NCBI RefSeq assembly: GCF_001455205.1
Contig: NZ_CP013341.1
Location: 1,116,001-1,180,000, forward strand
Origin: Nitrosomonas ureae
Lineage (GTDB): Bacteria > Pseudomonadota > Gammaproteobacteria > Burkholderiales > Nitrosomonadaceae
Reading direction: 5' to 3'
DNA length: 64,000 nucleotides
Position 1 is the stretch's first letter. The number at the start of each line of letters is the position of its first letter. The notes beneath the pieces were generated by a model that saw nothing but the letters and a program-made list of their open reading frames with translations, was not told the origin of the DNA and did no database searches. Below, one piece after another: positions 1 through 8,786 of the stretch. The translations under genes and the position numbers were made by a program.

Positions 1-1014
1 GTCGGAGATGCGAATATCCAGAATTTCTGGGTAGGGCACTCAATTATCTCAACCAATGGCATCATCTCCAATACTTATAGTTTTGGCACCGATCTTCCCA
101 GCTCTGCAACCGCTGGCAAGACAGTATTGGTTGCCACTCAGGGATTTGCGGATTTAGGAATAGTTGCGCCAGACTATATCATTCCAAATGGTTTTTTATT
201 TACTACCAATGGTACTATAAATTTTCCCGGAATGATTGGGGGCGCGATTTCTTATGCTGCACTCCCGGTTGACGGGACAACATCATTGAACCGTGATGGT
301 TCGACAAGCATCAACTCTCCGACCAATTTTGTTGGCAACACGGGCACGATATTCAGTAATATCATCTCAGGTACTAATGGCACGGACAATCTTACAGGTA
401 CGCCAGGTGCTGATATTATTAATGCCGGGGATGGTTTGGACAGGCTGAATGGTGTGGGTGGAAATGATACTCTGGATGGTGGCCTAGGTATCGATACAGC
501 AATTTATAGCGGTAATCGTGTCGGCTATACCATTGCAACGACTTCTTCGGGATTTAACATTTCTGGTTTGGAGGGAAACGATACGCTATCCGGTATTGAG
601 CGGTTACAATTCGCAGATACGAAACTTGCGATGGATTTTAATAACGGACAGGCTGGTAACAACACTGCCCGGATCATTGGCGCAGCTTTTGGTGCGTCCG
701 CAATTACGGAACATCCGGATTATGTGACTATAGGGTTAAATTTGTTCGATTCCGGACAAACCGTACTCGAGGTATCCGAGCTCGCCGTTAATGTGCTGGA
801 CTTATCCAACGATGAATTTGTCGATACAGTCTATCAAAATGTAGTGGGTGTAGCACCAGCTCCAGCAGTGCATGATTTTTATGTGAGCTTGTTGCAAGGT
901 AGTGGCGGATCATTCACTCAGGCGCAGCTAATGGAAATTGGCGCCAATTCTGTAGAAAATGCATTGAATATCGATCTTGCGGGACTGGTACAAAATGGTG
1001 TGGTATTTATCTGA
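1..1014 (+). CDS. RTX-type calcium-binding secreted protein, 3' part (partial)
   Basis: The frame is open from the first base to the TGA at 1012-1014, so the 5' end lies outside the window and 337 residues are visible. The first ~120 residues form a Gly/Thr/Asn-rich extracellular-type domain I cannot name. Around nt 370-510 there are degenerate RTX nonapeptides (GTDNLTGTPGAD, GGNDTLDGG) of the hemolysin-type calcium-binding family, followed by a C-terminal ~110-residue domain with alternating hydrophobic helices resembling the DUF4214-type tail of type I-secreted surface proteins. By family knowledge the repeats bind Ca2+ after export by a type I secretion system; no ABC/HlyD/TolC export genes are visible here. 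No Cys is present in the visible part, typical of exported RTX proteins. Function of the full protein is unknown. Confidence 0.75.
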   Translation, partial: VGDANIQNFWVGHSIISTNGIISNTYSFGTDLPSSATAGKTVLVATQGFADLGIVAPDYIIPNGFLFTTNGTINFPGMIGGAISYAALPVDGTTSLNRDGSTSINSPTNFVGNTGTIFSNIISGTNGTDNLTGTPGADIINAGDGLDRLNGVGGNDTLDGGLGIDTAIYSGNRVGYTIATTSSGFNISGLEGNDTLSGIERLQFADTKLAMDFNNGQAGNNTARIIGAAFGASAITEHPDYVTIGLNLFDSGQTVLEVSELAVNVLDLSNDEFVDTVYQNVVGVAPAPAVHDFYVSLLQGSGGSFTQAQLMEIGANSVENALNIDLAGLVQNGVVFI

Positions 1015-1093
1015 AAAATTATCGAAAAATAAATAAGAACGGCAATTACTAAAATTAATCTTTATTTGATCGTAAGTAGGAAAGTCTTTGTAC

Positions 1094-1918
1094 TTATGAT
1101 AATTCTTTGGTTTTGACTGTTTCAGTAACCTCACACTGAATGCGCTTAGGATCGTGCATTGCATCGCTCCAGGCGAGTGAGCGGTAGTCAAAGCCACTCT
1201 CAATTGTCGGCTTGATAATGTCAAAGTAAGGCGATATATCGAAATCCCTTGGAGTAAAAAGGCTGTGATGGCGGATATGGTAAATATCCGCATAACAATC
1301 TGCACGAGTGAGATCATCCGACCATGTGCGCTGAATTTCCGGCAGAATTGGATAGCGTACCGATTCGAAGGCTTGTGCGATCAAAGTAGAACAAATTGCC
1401 CGCGTAGGATCGTTACTTCCCAATGCCAGTAAGCGTCTGCGGAATCGTGTAGGAACCGGGATCGTTGGGAGTAGATAACGCAAAAGATCGAAGATATGTT
1501 TAAGGTCATACCGATGTCCGATACGTGCGATCGCATAGTCGACAATCCGTTTGCGATCATCATTACTCAAGCCAATGGGACGGCAGATCCGGGTGTGCAT
1601 TTGCGCATAATGCGCTAGTGTAATGGCGCGTACACCTTCTTTCAAATCAGCTTCAATCAGTACTCGGGGAAGTTCCCAAGGAGCGCCATGAGGTAGAACA
1701 TTGCCGATGTAAAGTGCAGCATGTGACCAAGTTGATTGCGTCAGATATTTGATGGCGACACTGACGCGAGTATTTCCCTCTACCAATAGCACATCGCCAG
1801 GCCGTAAGGTGGCTGCTAGTTGTTCCTGGCTGATTGTTGCAACCTGAATGCTTTGCCGTATCTGCTTGGTTAAAAACCGCGCCAATCCACGCCCTATGAT
1901 TTCAGTTGCTTGTCCCAT
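1094..1918 (-). CDS. YiiX-like permuted NlpC/P60 (papain-fold) protein
   Basis: 274 residues with the order of a circularly permuted papain-like hydrolase: a GDVLLVEG strand followed by WSHAALYIG (candidate catalytic His66), an acidic residue in VLIEAD (Glu89), and a C-terminal CSTLIAQAF segment supplying the candidate nucleophile Cys176. This His-before-Cys order is the hallmark of the YiiX/Orthopox G1R-like families. Members act on amide or acyl bonds in lipids or peptides; the substrate here cannot be told. There is no signal peptide, and the N-terminus is basic and amphipathic, so peripheral membrane association is possible. It stands alone, converging on the RTX gene and divergent from the K+ channel gene. 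Confidence 0.65.
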   Translation of the reverse strand: MGQATEIIGRGLARFLTKQIRQSIQVATISQEQLAATLRPGDVLLVEGNTRVSVAIKYLTQSTWSHAALYIGNVLPHGAPWELPRVLIEADLKEGVRAITLAHYAQMHTRICRPIGLSNDDRKRIVDYAIARIGHRYDLKHIFDLLRYLLPTIPVPTRFRRRLLALGSNDPTRAICSTLIAQAFESVRYPILPEIQRTWSDDLTRADCYADIYHIRHHSLFTPRDFDISPYFDIIKPTIESGFDYRSLAWSDAMHDPKRIQCEVTETVKTKELS

Positions 1919-2029
1919 GAATTTTTCTTATGAAGCGAAATTATCGCTATATAAATGTTCTGCATTTAACCTTTTCTCTATTATATGTATCACAATACGT
2001 TTTGTGATTAAAAAAATCAGTTTGAAACT

Positions 2030-2500
2030 ATGAATGAGCACACCTCCCACTTGGTGGGATTGATGATCTCCGGGGTGGTTGTTACTTTATGCGTGATATT
2101 GCATTACGAAGCATTGCGTTTTTTAAGTCGCACGGTTGGTGTGCATATGCATAAACGCATCGGAGTTCTGATCGTCATGCTCGGTTTGTTGGTAGCGCAC
2201 GTATTAGAAATTGTGATTTTTGCTTTGGGCTATATGTTAATGCAACATGATGCCAATATGGGGCGCATTATCGGTTTAGATGAAGCCAGCTTATTTGATT
2301 TTATTTATTATTCGTCGGTTGTATACACAACCGTAGGATTCGGCGACTTATTGCCCGTTGGCGCTATTCGTATGTTGAGTGCTGCTGAAGGTTTGGCAGG
2401 TCTGGCCATGATAACCTGGTCGGCTTCTTTTACTTTCTTGGCGATGCAGCGCCTATGGCCGCATTTGTTATCCTCGTCGGGAAAGGATTCGAAAGATTAG
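2030..2500 (+). CDS. Two-TM potassium channel family protein
   Basis: 156 residues. The selectivity-filter signature TTVGFGD (residues ~100-106) is preceded by a pore helix and flanked by hydrophobic segments at ~44-70 and ~111-140, the Ion_trans_2 (KcsA-like) pore fold; an extra hydrophobic N-terminal segment (~8-30) suggests three TM helices. It lacks RCK/TrkA-N or cyclic-nucleotide domains, so gating is unknown. It should form a tetrameric K+-selective pore in the inner membrane. The ATG at 2030 has no clear Shine-Dalgarno sequence, but the hydrophobic N-terminus follows directly and no better start is available. Monocistronic as far as can be seen. Confidence 0.75.
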   Translation: MNEHTSHLVGLMISGVVVTLCVILHYEALRFLSRTVGVHMHKRIGVLIVMLGLLVAHVLEIVIFALGYMLMQHDANMGRIIGLDEASLFDFIYYSSVVYTTVGFGDLLPVGAIRMLSAAEGLAGLAMITWSASFTFLAMQRLWPHLLSSSGKDSKD

Positions 2501-2781
2501 ATTTTGATCTGACTGTTTCTTGTCAATACAAATAAAGAATTAATCTTGATCGTGGGATATTATCGTGTATTGCGTACGTATATTACGCCCATAAAACATA
2601 AAAAGGATCCAACCATTCCTGATCGGAATGATGCTTCGAAGACCTAAAAATATTTATTATCATCATCTTACCCATTTATTTCCGAGTCGACTAAACATTT
2701 CGAAATAACTGCGTGACTTTTTAGGAAAAGCACCGGGCTAAGAATGATAATATCACTATAAAATCAACAGCTGGAGAAATC

Positions 2782-3426
2782 ATGCGCCACTCAGAACCTG
2801 AATCCGGTTTGAATTTCAATTTGATCATGCTCATTGCATTATTAGCGGTGTTACTCGTTGTACCTTTCTCCATCAATGCATTGATGCACATGTTATCGGC
2901 TAAGAGAGAATTTAATCCGGTGTTTATGAAACTGCCGATCGATAGCGCGGCGATTACGATTCCGTCAAAAGTCAAACAATATGAAGGTTTTGAAGTGATT
3001 TTGAATTTAGAAACAAAGCGTCTTGCGCGATTTTTGAACGAAATTGCAGCCACATCTTCCGATGGTACTTCGATACAGGGAATTAGCGGCGTGGTGTCCC
3101 CCAGCATGAAAGCAGAGGTTGTCGGAACAACGTTTGAAATTGATCGGCAGGGGCCTCAGGATCCGAATTCGGACTATGGGGGTATGGCAAAATGGCGCTG
3201 GTGGATAATGCCGAATTCTTCAGGTGACCGGGTATTAAGGTTCCAGTTGCACTTATTAGCGCAAAATAGTGCACAGACAAATACCATAATACTTGACCTC
3301 GCTGAGGCAAAGTTTTCCATTCAGGGAAACCTAATGGAATGGGTTAAACGACATGGAATTTGGGTTATTTTATTGCTGTTTGTCACGGCAGCAATTATAT
3401 ATGGATGGCGGCGACGTTACCGGTAA
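2782..3426 (+). CDS. Unknown protein with N- and C-terminal TM helices and a W-x-W beta domain
   Basis: 214 residues. A TM helix at ~12-33 and a second at ~194-211 followed by a WRRRYR tail enclose a ~155-residue soluble domain, placing both termini in the cytoplasm and the domain in the periplasm. The domain ends in a K-W-R-W-W-I-x-P-x-x-x-G-x-x-x-L pattern, reminiscent of Ig-like 'WxWxVxP..G' modules fused to signalling or effector proteins, but here it stands alone. I do not recognise the family. An SD-like GGAGAAA lies just before the ATG. It is followed by hsp20 after 221 bp and is probably a separate transcription unit. No catalytic motif is visible. Confidence 0.5.
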   Translation: MRHSEPESGLNFNLIMLIALLAVLLVVPFSINALMHMLSAKREFNPVFMKLPIDSAAITIPSKVKQYEGFEVILNLETKRLARFLNEIAATSSDGTSIQGISGVVSPSMKAEVVGTTFEIDRQGPQDPNSDYGGMAKWRWWIMPNSSGDRVLRFQLHLLAQNSAQTNTIILDLAEAKFSIQGNLMEWVKRHGIWVILLLFVTAAIIYGWRRRYR

Positions 3427-3489
3427 TAAATGTAATTCCTTATTTCAAACAAAGGTAACTGAAAATGGGTATAGTTTTATATTCACTCT

Positions 3490-3517
3490 CTTGAAAAAAT
3501 TTAAATAAACCTTATAT
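3490..3517 (+). promoter_or_regulatory. Candidate sigma-32 promoter of hsp20
   Basis: CTTGAAA (3490-3496), a 13-base spacer, then CCTTATAT (3510-3517) fits the heat-shock sigma consensus CTTGAAA-N12-14-CCCCATNT with two changes in the -10 element. It lies ~130 bp before the Hsp20 start. rpoH is encoded in this window. Confidence 0.4.
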
Positions 3518-3647
3518 CGGCATTGAAAGTATATTTTCAGTGATTGTAACAACGCCGTTTCAAGTGGTTAACCATATGGAGTTGAGTTAGGCGTTGATAT
3601 TGAGCTTATATGATGTTTTTTATTTATAAGGAAAGGAGAAATTTATT

Positions 3648-4073
3648 ATGGCTATTACACGTTATGAACCTTGGGGTTTGTTGAATCAGCTGCAAAGAGA
3701 GTTGGAGCGGGGTGTTGCTGAAGGTTCCACTGCAACTGCAGAATGGGCGCCCGCTGTGGATATTAAGGAAGAAGCGGGTAAATTTGTCATTCATGCGGAT
3801 ATTCCAGGGGTAAAGCCGGAAGAAATTGACATTAGCATGGAAGATGGTGTGCTTACGATTAAGGGCGAAAAGAAATCTGAAAGTAAAACGGAGAAAGAAG
3901 GTTATAAACGTGTGGAACGGACTTACGGTTCATTCTACAGGCGTTTTAGCTTACCGGACACTGCGAATGCTGACGCGATCTCCGCTTCGTCAAAGCACGG
4001 CGTGCTGGAAGTGGTTATTCCGAAACGTGAAGCAGTACTGCCGAAAAAAATTAATGTATCGACAATTGAGTAA
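3648..4073 (+). CDS. Small heat shock protein, Hsp20/alpha-crystallin family
   Basis: 141 residues, usual for a bacterial class A sHSP. The alpha-crystallin domain runs from ~34 to ~132, with V-x-A-D-I-P-G-V near its start, the GVLTIKGE strand, and the conserved A-x-x-x-x-GVLEVVIPK near its end; a short C-terminal I-N-V supplies the I-x-I-like anchor for oligomerisation. It acts as an ATP-independent holdase binding unfolding proteins. A strong AAAGGAGAA SD precedes the ATG. A candidate sigma-32 promoter lies upstream and a hairpin terminator directly after the gene, so it is monocistronic. Confidence 0.92.
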   Translation: MAITRYEPWGLLNQLQRELERGVAEGSTATAEWAPAVDIKEEAGKFVIHADIPGVKPEEIDISMEDGVLTIKGEKKSESKTEKEGYKRVERTYGSFYRRFSLPDTANADAISASSKHGVLEVVIPKREAVLPKKINVSTIE

Positions 4074-4099
4074 TGCGATTTGTTTTGAGTAGTGATTGT

Positions 4100-4127
4100 A
4101 AAATGGAGCCTATGGGCTCCATTTTTA
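4100..4127 (+). terminator. Intrinsic terminator after hsp20
   Basis: An 11-bp stem AAAATGGAGCC / GGCTCCATTTT with a 4-base loop, the 3' arm ending in a T run; it begins ~26 bases past the hsp20 stop codon. Confidence 0.8.
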
Positions 4128-4227
4128 AACCATTTTTGCCAAGCTGCTTAAAGCATGACAAAATCCTTCCCCTGTTATTTATCGAATAGCAAAATCTAAC
4201 TATCCCCGTAAAAAGTAGACTGTACCG

Positions 4228-6159
4228 ATGCCGCTCATTACACTGGAAAACGCCTGCTTGGCTTTTGGCCACCATGCTCTACTCGATCATGCAAATTTGC
4301 AGCTGGATCCGGGGGAGCGCGTAGGATTAATTGGTAGGAACGGCGGAGGTAAATCAAGTTTGCTGCGTGCATTGGCGGGAGAAATCAAGTTGGATGACGG
4401 TAAACTTTGGTGTGCGCCCAATTTAAAGCTGGCTTACGTTTCACAAGAACCGTTCTTGAATCCTGCCAATACGGTGTATTTGGAAGTTTCAATTGGTTTA
4501 GGCAACATTAGCCAGATCCTGCTGGATTATCATGCCGTTTCGCATGCGTTGAGTGAAACGACAGATGATACTGAAGCATTGCTGATTCGGTTACAGGATT
4601 TGCAAAGCGCCTTGGAAGTGGAAGACGGGTGGAATCTACAAGCAAAAATAGAAGCGGTAATCAATAAGCTGAATCTGCCTGCGGATACCTTGATTGAACA
4701 TCTTTCCGGTGGCTTGAAGAAGCGCGTGGCGTTAGCGCGTGCACTGGTGATATCACCGGATGTGCTATTGCTGGATGAGCCCACCAACCATTTGGATTTT
4801 TCTTCGATTGAATGGCTGGAAGGATTATTGCAGGATTTTACCGGCAGTGTTTTATTTATTACGCATGATCGTCGCTTTCTGGATAATGTGGCAACCAGAA
4901 TTATCGAATTGGATCGTGGAAATCTGGAAAATTTTTCCGGGAAATTCAAGGATTATCAGCATAAAAAAGTGGAAATGCTCGAAGTTGAAGCGGTGCATCA
5001 GCAAAAATTCGATAAGATACTGGCACAGGAGGAAATCTGGATACGAAAAGGCATAGAAGCGCGCCGCACACGCAATGAGGGTAGAGTGCGAAGATTGGAA
5101 GCATTACGGCTAGAGCGTGCAGCAAGAAGAGAAAAAATCGGTAAAGCCAATATCAATGTCGATGTTGGCGAGCGTTCGGGAAAATTGGTTGCTGAACTGA
5201 AGCTTGTGAATAAAAGTTACGGCGATAAGTTAATCATCAAAGATTTTTCTTGCAGAATCATGCGCGGTGACCGGGTGGGATTATTGGGTCCCAATGGGGC
5301 TGGAAAATCAACCTTATTAAAATTAATTTTAGGTGAATTACTGCCGGATTCCGGAGAAATTCAGCAAGGAACCAAGCTGGCAGCTGCTTATTTCGATCAA
5401 ATGCGTGAGCAACTTGATGAAGAAATGGTTCTGACCGATACCATCAGTCAAGGTTCGGATTTTATCGAAATTAACGGTAAACGCAAGCACGTCATCAGTT
5501 ATCTAGAGGATTTTTTATTTCCTTCGGAGCGTGCCCGCTCACCGGTCAAATCACTATCAGGTGGGGAACGTAACCGATTGTTACTGGCGCGATTATTTAC
5601 GCGCCCGGCCAATGTATTGGTGTTGGATGAACCTACCAATGATCTGGATATCGAAACGCTGGAGTTACTGGAAACCTTGCTGCAGGAATATACGGGCACG
5701 TTGTTTCTGGTCAGTCATGATCGTGAATTCCTTGACAATGTGGTCACACAAGTAATTGCATTCGAAGGAAATGGAAAATTATGTGAATATGTTGGCGGTT
5801 ATGAAGATTGGATACGTGCAAAACAATTCGAAGACAATGTCAATCAGCCGAAAATATTATCCAATCAGTTAGATACTTCTCCGATTAAAATTTCAAAATC
5901 ATCCAGCTCCGTTAGAGCTAAAAAATTAAGCTATCAGGAAACTCGGGAGCTTGAAGCATTACCTGCTAGAATAGATACCTTGGAGCAAGAACAAGCGAAT
6001 ATAATTTTACGCTTGAATGAACCATCGACCTATCGTGATTATCCCGACGAAGCAAAAGCATTACAATTACGCTTTGCTGCGATTGAAAAAGAGCTGACAG
6101 GCTGCTTCGCAAGATGGGAGGAATTGGAATCAAAATCTGCTGCAAATTTTTGTACCTGA
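4228..6159 (+). CDS. uup: ABC-F family ATPase Uup
   Basis: 643 residues, full family length. Two ABC cassettes are joined by the ABC-F linker. Cassette 1 has Walker A GRNGGGKSS (36-44), signature LSGGLKKR and Walker B VLLLDEPTNHLD (~176-187); cassette 2 has Walker A GPNGAGKST (~355), signature LSGGERNR and Walker B VLVLDEPTNDLD (~463). The basic coiled-coil C-terminal domain typical of Uup follows (~565-640). No TM segments are present, so it is a cytoplasmic ATPase, not a transporter; Uup proteins act on ribosomes and branched DNA intermediates and limit precise transposon excision in E. coli. Cassette 1 Walker A has GGG where GxG with Ala is more usual, still compatible with function. Confidence 0.92.
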   Translation: MPLITLENACLAFGHHALLDHANLQLDPGERVGLIGRNGGGKSSLLRALAGEIKLDDGKLWCAPNLKLAYVSQEPFLNPANTVYLEVSIGLGNISQILLDYHAVSHALSETTDDTEALLIRLQDLQSALEVEDGWNLQAKIEAVINKLNLPADTLIEHLSGGLKKRVALARALVISPDVLLLDEPTNHLDFSSIEWLEGLLQDFTGSVLFITHDRRFLDNVATRIIELDRGNLENFSGKFKDYQHKKVEMLEVEAVHQQKFDKILAQEEIWIRKGIEARRTRNEGRVRRLEALRLERAARREKIGKANINVDVGERSGKLVAELKLVNKSYGDKLIIKDFSCRIMRGDRVGLLGPNGAGKSTLLKLILGELLPDSGEIQQGTKLAAAYFDQMREQLDEEMVLTDTISQGSDFIEINGKRKHVISYLEDFLFPSERARSPVKSLSGGERNRLLLARLFTRPANVLVLDEPTNDLDIETLELLETLLQEYTGTLFLVSHDREFLDNVVTQVIAFEGNGKLCEYVGGYEDWIRAKQFEDNVNQPKILSNQLDTSPIKISKSSSSVRAKKLSYQETRELEALPARIDTLEQEQANIILRLNEPSTYRDYPDEAKALQLRFAAIEKELTGCFARWEELESKSAANFCT

Positions 6160-6260
6160 GATCACCATTTCCCTATAAACAACATGGACATACTTATACT
6201 TTCCATTGACCAAACCGAGCGTATCGTTTAAAGTTCAGCTTTTGAGAGAAGGAGGATTAG

Positions 6261-6587
6261 ATGAAACACAAATTGATTATGAATTTATTACTTGCCATGA
6301 GTATGCTCTTGGCATTTACAGGCGTATCTCAAGCAGAAGGGGATGCGGCGGCGGCAAAGGACAAACTTTCAATGTGCGAGGGTTGTCACGGAATTCCAGG
6401 GTATAGAACAGCTTTTCCTAGTGCTTACAGTGTTCCCAAACTGGGCGGACAGCATGCGGAATATATCGTTAAAGCATTGGAAGGATACAAAAATGGCACA
6501 CGCAGCCACCCGACTATGACCGGCTTGGCTAAAACGCTATCGGAACAGGATTTCAAAGATTTCGCTGCTTATTATTCTAAAAATTAA
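6261..6587 (+). CDS. Monoheme class I cytochrome c (c4/c5-like), first of a pair
   Basis: 108 residues with a signal peptide (~1-25, cleavage near SQA-EG), the heme motif CEGCH (Cys39, Cys42, His43) and a downstream HPTM segment giving the likely axial Met. The C-terminal helix LSEQDFKDFAAYYS is typical of c4/c553-like electron carriers. It is periplasmic and soluble. A strong AGAAGGAGG SD 6 bases before the ATG fixes the start. It lies 27 bp ahead of a second similar cytochrome, so the two are probably cotranscribed. Partners are not shown by the sequence; in a nitrifier such carriers shuttle electrons between periplasmic oxidoreductases and terminal oxidase. Confidence 0.88.
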   Translation: MKHKLIMNLLLAMSMLLAFTGVSQAEGDAAAAKDKLSMCEGCHGIPGYRTAFPSAYSVPKLGGQHAEYIVKALEGYKNGTRSHPTMTGLAKTLSEQDFKDFAAYYSKN

Positions 6588-6614
6588 TTAAGTCATTTAC
6601 GCAAGGAACGAATT

Positions 6615-6944
6615 ATGAAGAATTATGTAATCGCTGCAGTAAGTGCAGCGGCCTTGATGATATCAAGTCAAGTAATGGCGGCTGATATAGAAGCAGGTAA
6701 AAGCAAAGCAGCTGAGGTGTGTGCATCATGTCACGGTGTGGATGGCAATAGTCCTGCGCCAAATTTTCCCAAAATTGGTGGACAGTATAGAAGCTATTTA
6801 GTAAAAGCGTTGAACGACTATAAATCCGGTGCGCGCAATGATCCTATCATGGCTGGAATGACTGCAAATTTAAGCGCAGCAGATATTGAGAATTTGGCTT
6901 TTTACTACTCAAGCCTGCCTGGCACTTTGAATTCAAACAAATAA
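6615..6944 (+). CDS. Monoheme class I cytochrome c (c4/c5-like), second of a pair
   Basis: 109 residues with a signal peptide cleaved around VMA-AD, the heme motif CASCH (Cys36, Cys39, His40) and the axial Met candidate in DPIMAGM. It matches its upstream neighbour through the shared pattern F-P-K-I-G-G-Q-Y-x-x-Y-L-V-K-A-L-x-x-Y-K-x-G-x-R, so the pair probably arose by duplication and resembles the two halves of a diheme cytochrome c4 kept as separate proteins. AAGGAA before the ATG serves as SD. An intrinsic terminator follows at ~6980. Confidence 0.88.
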   Translation: MKNYVIAAVSAAALMISSQVMAADIEAGKSKAAEVCASCHGVDGNSPAPNFPKIGGQYRSYLVKALNDYKSGARNDPIMAGMTANLSAADIENLAFYYSSLPGTLNSNK

Positions 6945-6979
6945 AAAAGCAGATTAATAATTTATTTGTACTTAACATA

Positions 6980-7021
6980 AGAGCGAGATAAATACTGTAG
7001 TTCGGTTTTATCTCGCTTTTA
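6980..7021 (+). terminator. Intrinsic terminator after the cytochrome pair
   Basis: Stem AGCGAGATAAA (6982-6992) / TTTATCTCGCT (7007-7017), 11 perfect base pairs, followed by TTTT. It also lies just past the convergent DUF1841 gene and may work for both. Confidence 0.8.
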
Positions 7022-7031
7022 ATTGAAGCAT

Positions 7032-7460
7032 TCAACTGAATCGTTTATCCAGACACTCGAAATAAATGGTTGCATCCGGCGCAGATTGATAGCGCTGGGC
7101 TTGCCAAATCATTTCTGCGAGACACTCCATTACCTGATGGGCGGTATCGTGCTCGCTTCCGGTTTTTTCCAGCAGTCGAGCAAATCGTTTACAAATGCCA
7201 ATAGGTTGATTAATTGACAGCTGTTCTTTGATCGCCACATGCATGCTCATGTGCAAGAATGGATTAGTGTCACCCATTTCGGGCAAAAAATCTTTATCCA
7301 AATACTGATCGGGATTATCAAGTAACCCCTGATATTCCTGGTGTTGCAGTATTACTTCCAATGCAATTGCTTCAATCCCGGACAGGACTTCTTGCTGATG
7401 GTATTTGCGCCAAGTATCAAAAAACAATTGACGTGCTTGTTCTCTAGAGGGTTTGAACAT
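7032..7460 (-). CDS. DUF1841 family protein
   Basis: 142 residues, full length for DUF1841, a cytoplasmic helical family largely confined to beta- and gammaproteobacteria. The family pattern is visible: an N-terminal S-R-E-Q-A-R-x-x-F-F-x-x-W, a central D-x-N-P-F-L-H-M-S-M-H, and a C-terminal helix with M-E-C-L-A-E-M-I-W-Q-A-Q. The conserved His residues in the central motif might bind metal, but no activity is established. It is the last gene of the minus-strand run pyrD-rnfB-nth-DUF1841, 12 bp after nth, suggesting cotranscription. Confidence 0.85.
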   Translation of the reverse strand: MFKPSREQARQLFFDTWRKYHQQEVLSGIEAIALEVILQHQEYQGLLDNPDQYLDKDFLPEMGDTNPFLHMSMHVAIKEQLSINQPIGICKRFARLLEKTGSEHDTAHQVMECLAEMIWQAQRYQSAPDATIYFECLDKRFS

Positions 7461-7472
7461 AGAGGCTTGAAG

Positions 7473-8105
7473 TTAAATACTTTTATCCTTGAATTCACAC
7501 AGATGATTTATTTTGCATGCTGAGCATATTGGCTTTCTGGCTTTACAAACGTATCTGCCATGAAGAATCAACCAATGGTGGGCATCCTGACGAAATTCTT
7601 TTGGCACTGCCTTAAGTAATTTCAATTCCACTTCTAAAACATTTTTTCCGGTCGCAAGTCCTGTTCGATTGGCAACCCTGAAAATATGAGTGTCTACGGC
7701 GATTGTTGGTTCACCAAAAGCTGTATTCAAAATGACATTAGCGGTCTTTCGTCCGACGCCGGGTAATTGCTCGAGCAGTTCCCGCGTACGGGGTACTTCA
7801 CTCCGATGTTGTTGTATTAACATTTGGCAGGTGGCCTGGATATTTTTTGCTTTGGTTTTATATAACCCAATTCTTTGGATAAATCCTGTTAAACCAGCTT
7901 CTCCTAAAGCAAGAATTTCCTCTGGGGTATGGGCCTTGGGGAATAATTTTCGTGTTGCGAGATTAACGCTTTTGTCTGTAGCTTGGGCGGAAAGTACCAC
8001 TGCAATAAGTAACTCGAAAGGTGTGCGATATTCCAGTTCAGTGGTCGGGTTAGGGTTGGCTGTTTTTAAGCAAGCAAAAATCTCATGGCGTTTGGCGGCA
8101 TTCAT
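7473..8105 (-). CDS. nth: Endonuclease III (DNA glycosylase/AP lyase)
   Basis: 210 residues, the usual length. The helix-hairpin-helix LEQLPGVGRKTAN carries the catalytic Lys, VDTHIFRVANR the catalytic Asp, and the C-terminus holds the [4Fe-4S] ligand pattern C-x6-C-x2-C-x5-C. It removes oxidised pyrimidines and cleaves AP sites in base-excision repair. The ATG directly abuts the stop codon of the RnfB-like gene, so translation is likely coupled. The nth next to an rnf gene recalls the rsx-nth operon of E. coli. Confidence 0.95.
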   Translation of the reverse strand: MNAAKRHEIFACLKTANPNPTTELEYRTPFELLIAVVLSAQATDKSVNLATRKLFPKAHTPEEILALGEAGLTGFIQRIGLYKTKAKNIQATCQMLIQQHRSEVPRTRELLEQLPGVGRKTANVILNTAFGEPTIAVDTHIFRVANRTGLATGKNVLEVELKLLKAVPKEFRQDAHHWLILHGRYVCKARKPICSACKINHLCEFKDKSI

Positions 8106-8786
8106 TTATTTTTTTATGGAATCTGGTTTGTTTTCTGCTTGTGCTCGTATTGCAGCTGCACGCTTGAGCGCGGCTGCAATAATTACTTGTTTGCGTACCT
8201 CAGGACTTATCTGAGTTTGTGACGGTTGGATAAATTCTTTGGTGCGCGCCTTGTGATCAATTCGCTTCTCATGTGCTATTCGCTGCTGGCGAAATTGGTA
8301 GCGCGAGCGCGCTTTATCTGCAGCTTGTTTTTTTGCGGCATCCACAGATGTGCTAACCCAATTCGTTGCTTTCCTATCATCCGGAATCATGCTGATGCAA
8401 TCCATCGGGCACGGTGTAACACACAGATCGCAACCTGTGCATTCGTCTGCGATCACTGTATGCATTTGCTTGGCGGCACCGACAATCGCATCGACAGGGC
8501 AAGACTGGATGCAGAATGTACAGCCAATACACAAGCTTTCATCTATCCAGGCAACAACTTGATGGGATCTTGGAAAGCCATGCATTGTATTGAGCGGTTT
8601 AGTCGGAATACCCAATAACTCAGCAATTTTTTGAATACCTTGTTGTCCCCCGGGGGGACATTGGTTGATGTCTGCACCGCCTTCTACGATAGCTTCTGCA
8701 TAGGGCCTGCAGCCAGCAAAACCACATTTTTCGCATTGGGTTTGCGGCAAGATTGCATCTATATTTTCTATCAGCAATTGACTCAT
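8106..8786 (-). CDS. rsxB: RnfB/RsxB-like iron-sulfur protein lacking the N-terminal membrane anchor
   Basis: 226 residues. The N-terminal Fe-S domain has C-x2-C-x4-C (CEKCGFAGC) plus a later Cys in INQCPP, and two ferredoxin-type clusters follow ([12 protein letters not shown] and [12 protein letters not shown]), each a [4Fe-4S] site. The C-terminal ~80 residues are charged and helical. The hydrophobic N-terminal helix of canonical RnfB is absent, and none of rnfA, C, D, G or E is nearby, so it is probably a soluble electron carrier rather than part of a Na+/H+-pumping complex. It overlaps pyrD by 4 bp (ATGA) and abuts nth. The partner cannot be deduced from the sequence. Confidence 0.8.
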   Translation of the reverse strand: MSQLLIENIDAILPQTQCEKCGFAGCRPYAEAIVEGGADINQCPPGGQQGIQKIAELLGIPTKPLNTMHGFPRSHQVVAWIDESLCIGCTFCIQSCPVDAIVGAAKQMHTVIADECTGCDLCVTPCPMDCISMIPDDRKATNWVSTSVDAAKKQAADKARSRYQFRQQRIAHEKRIDHKARTKEFIQPSQTQISPEVRKQVIIAAALKRAAAIRAQAENKPDSIKK

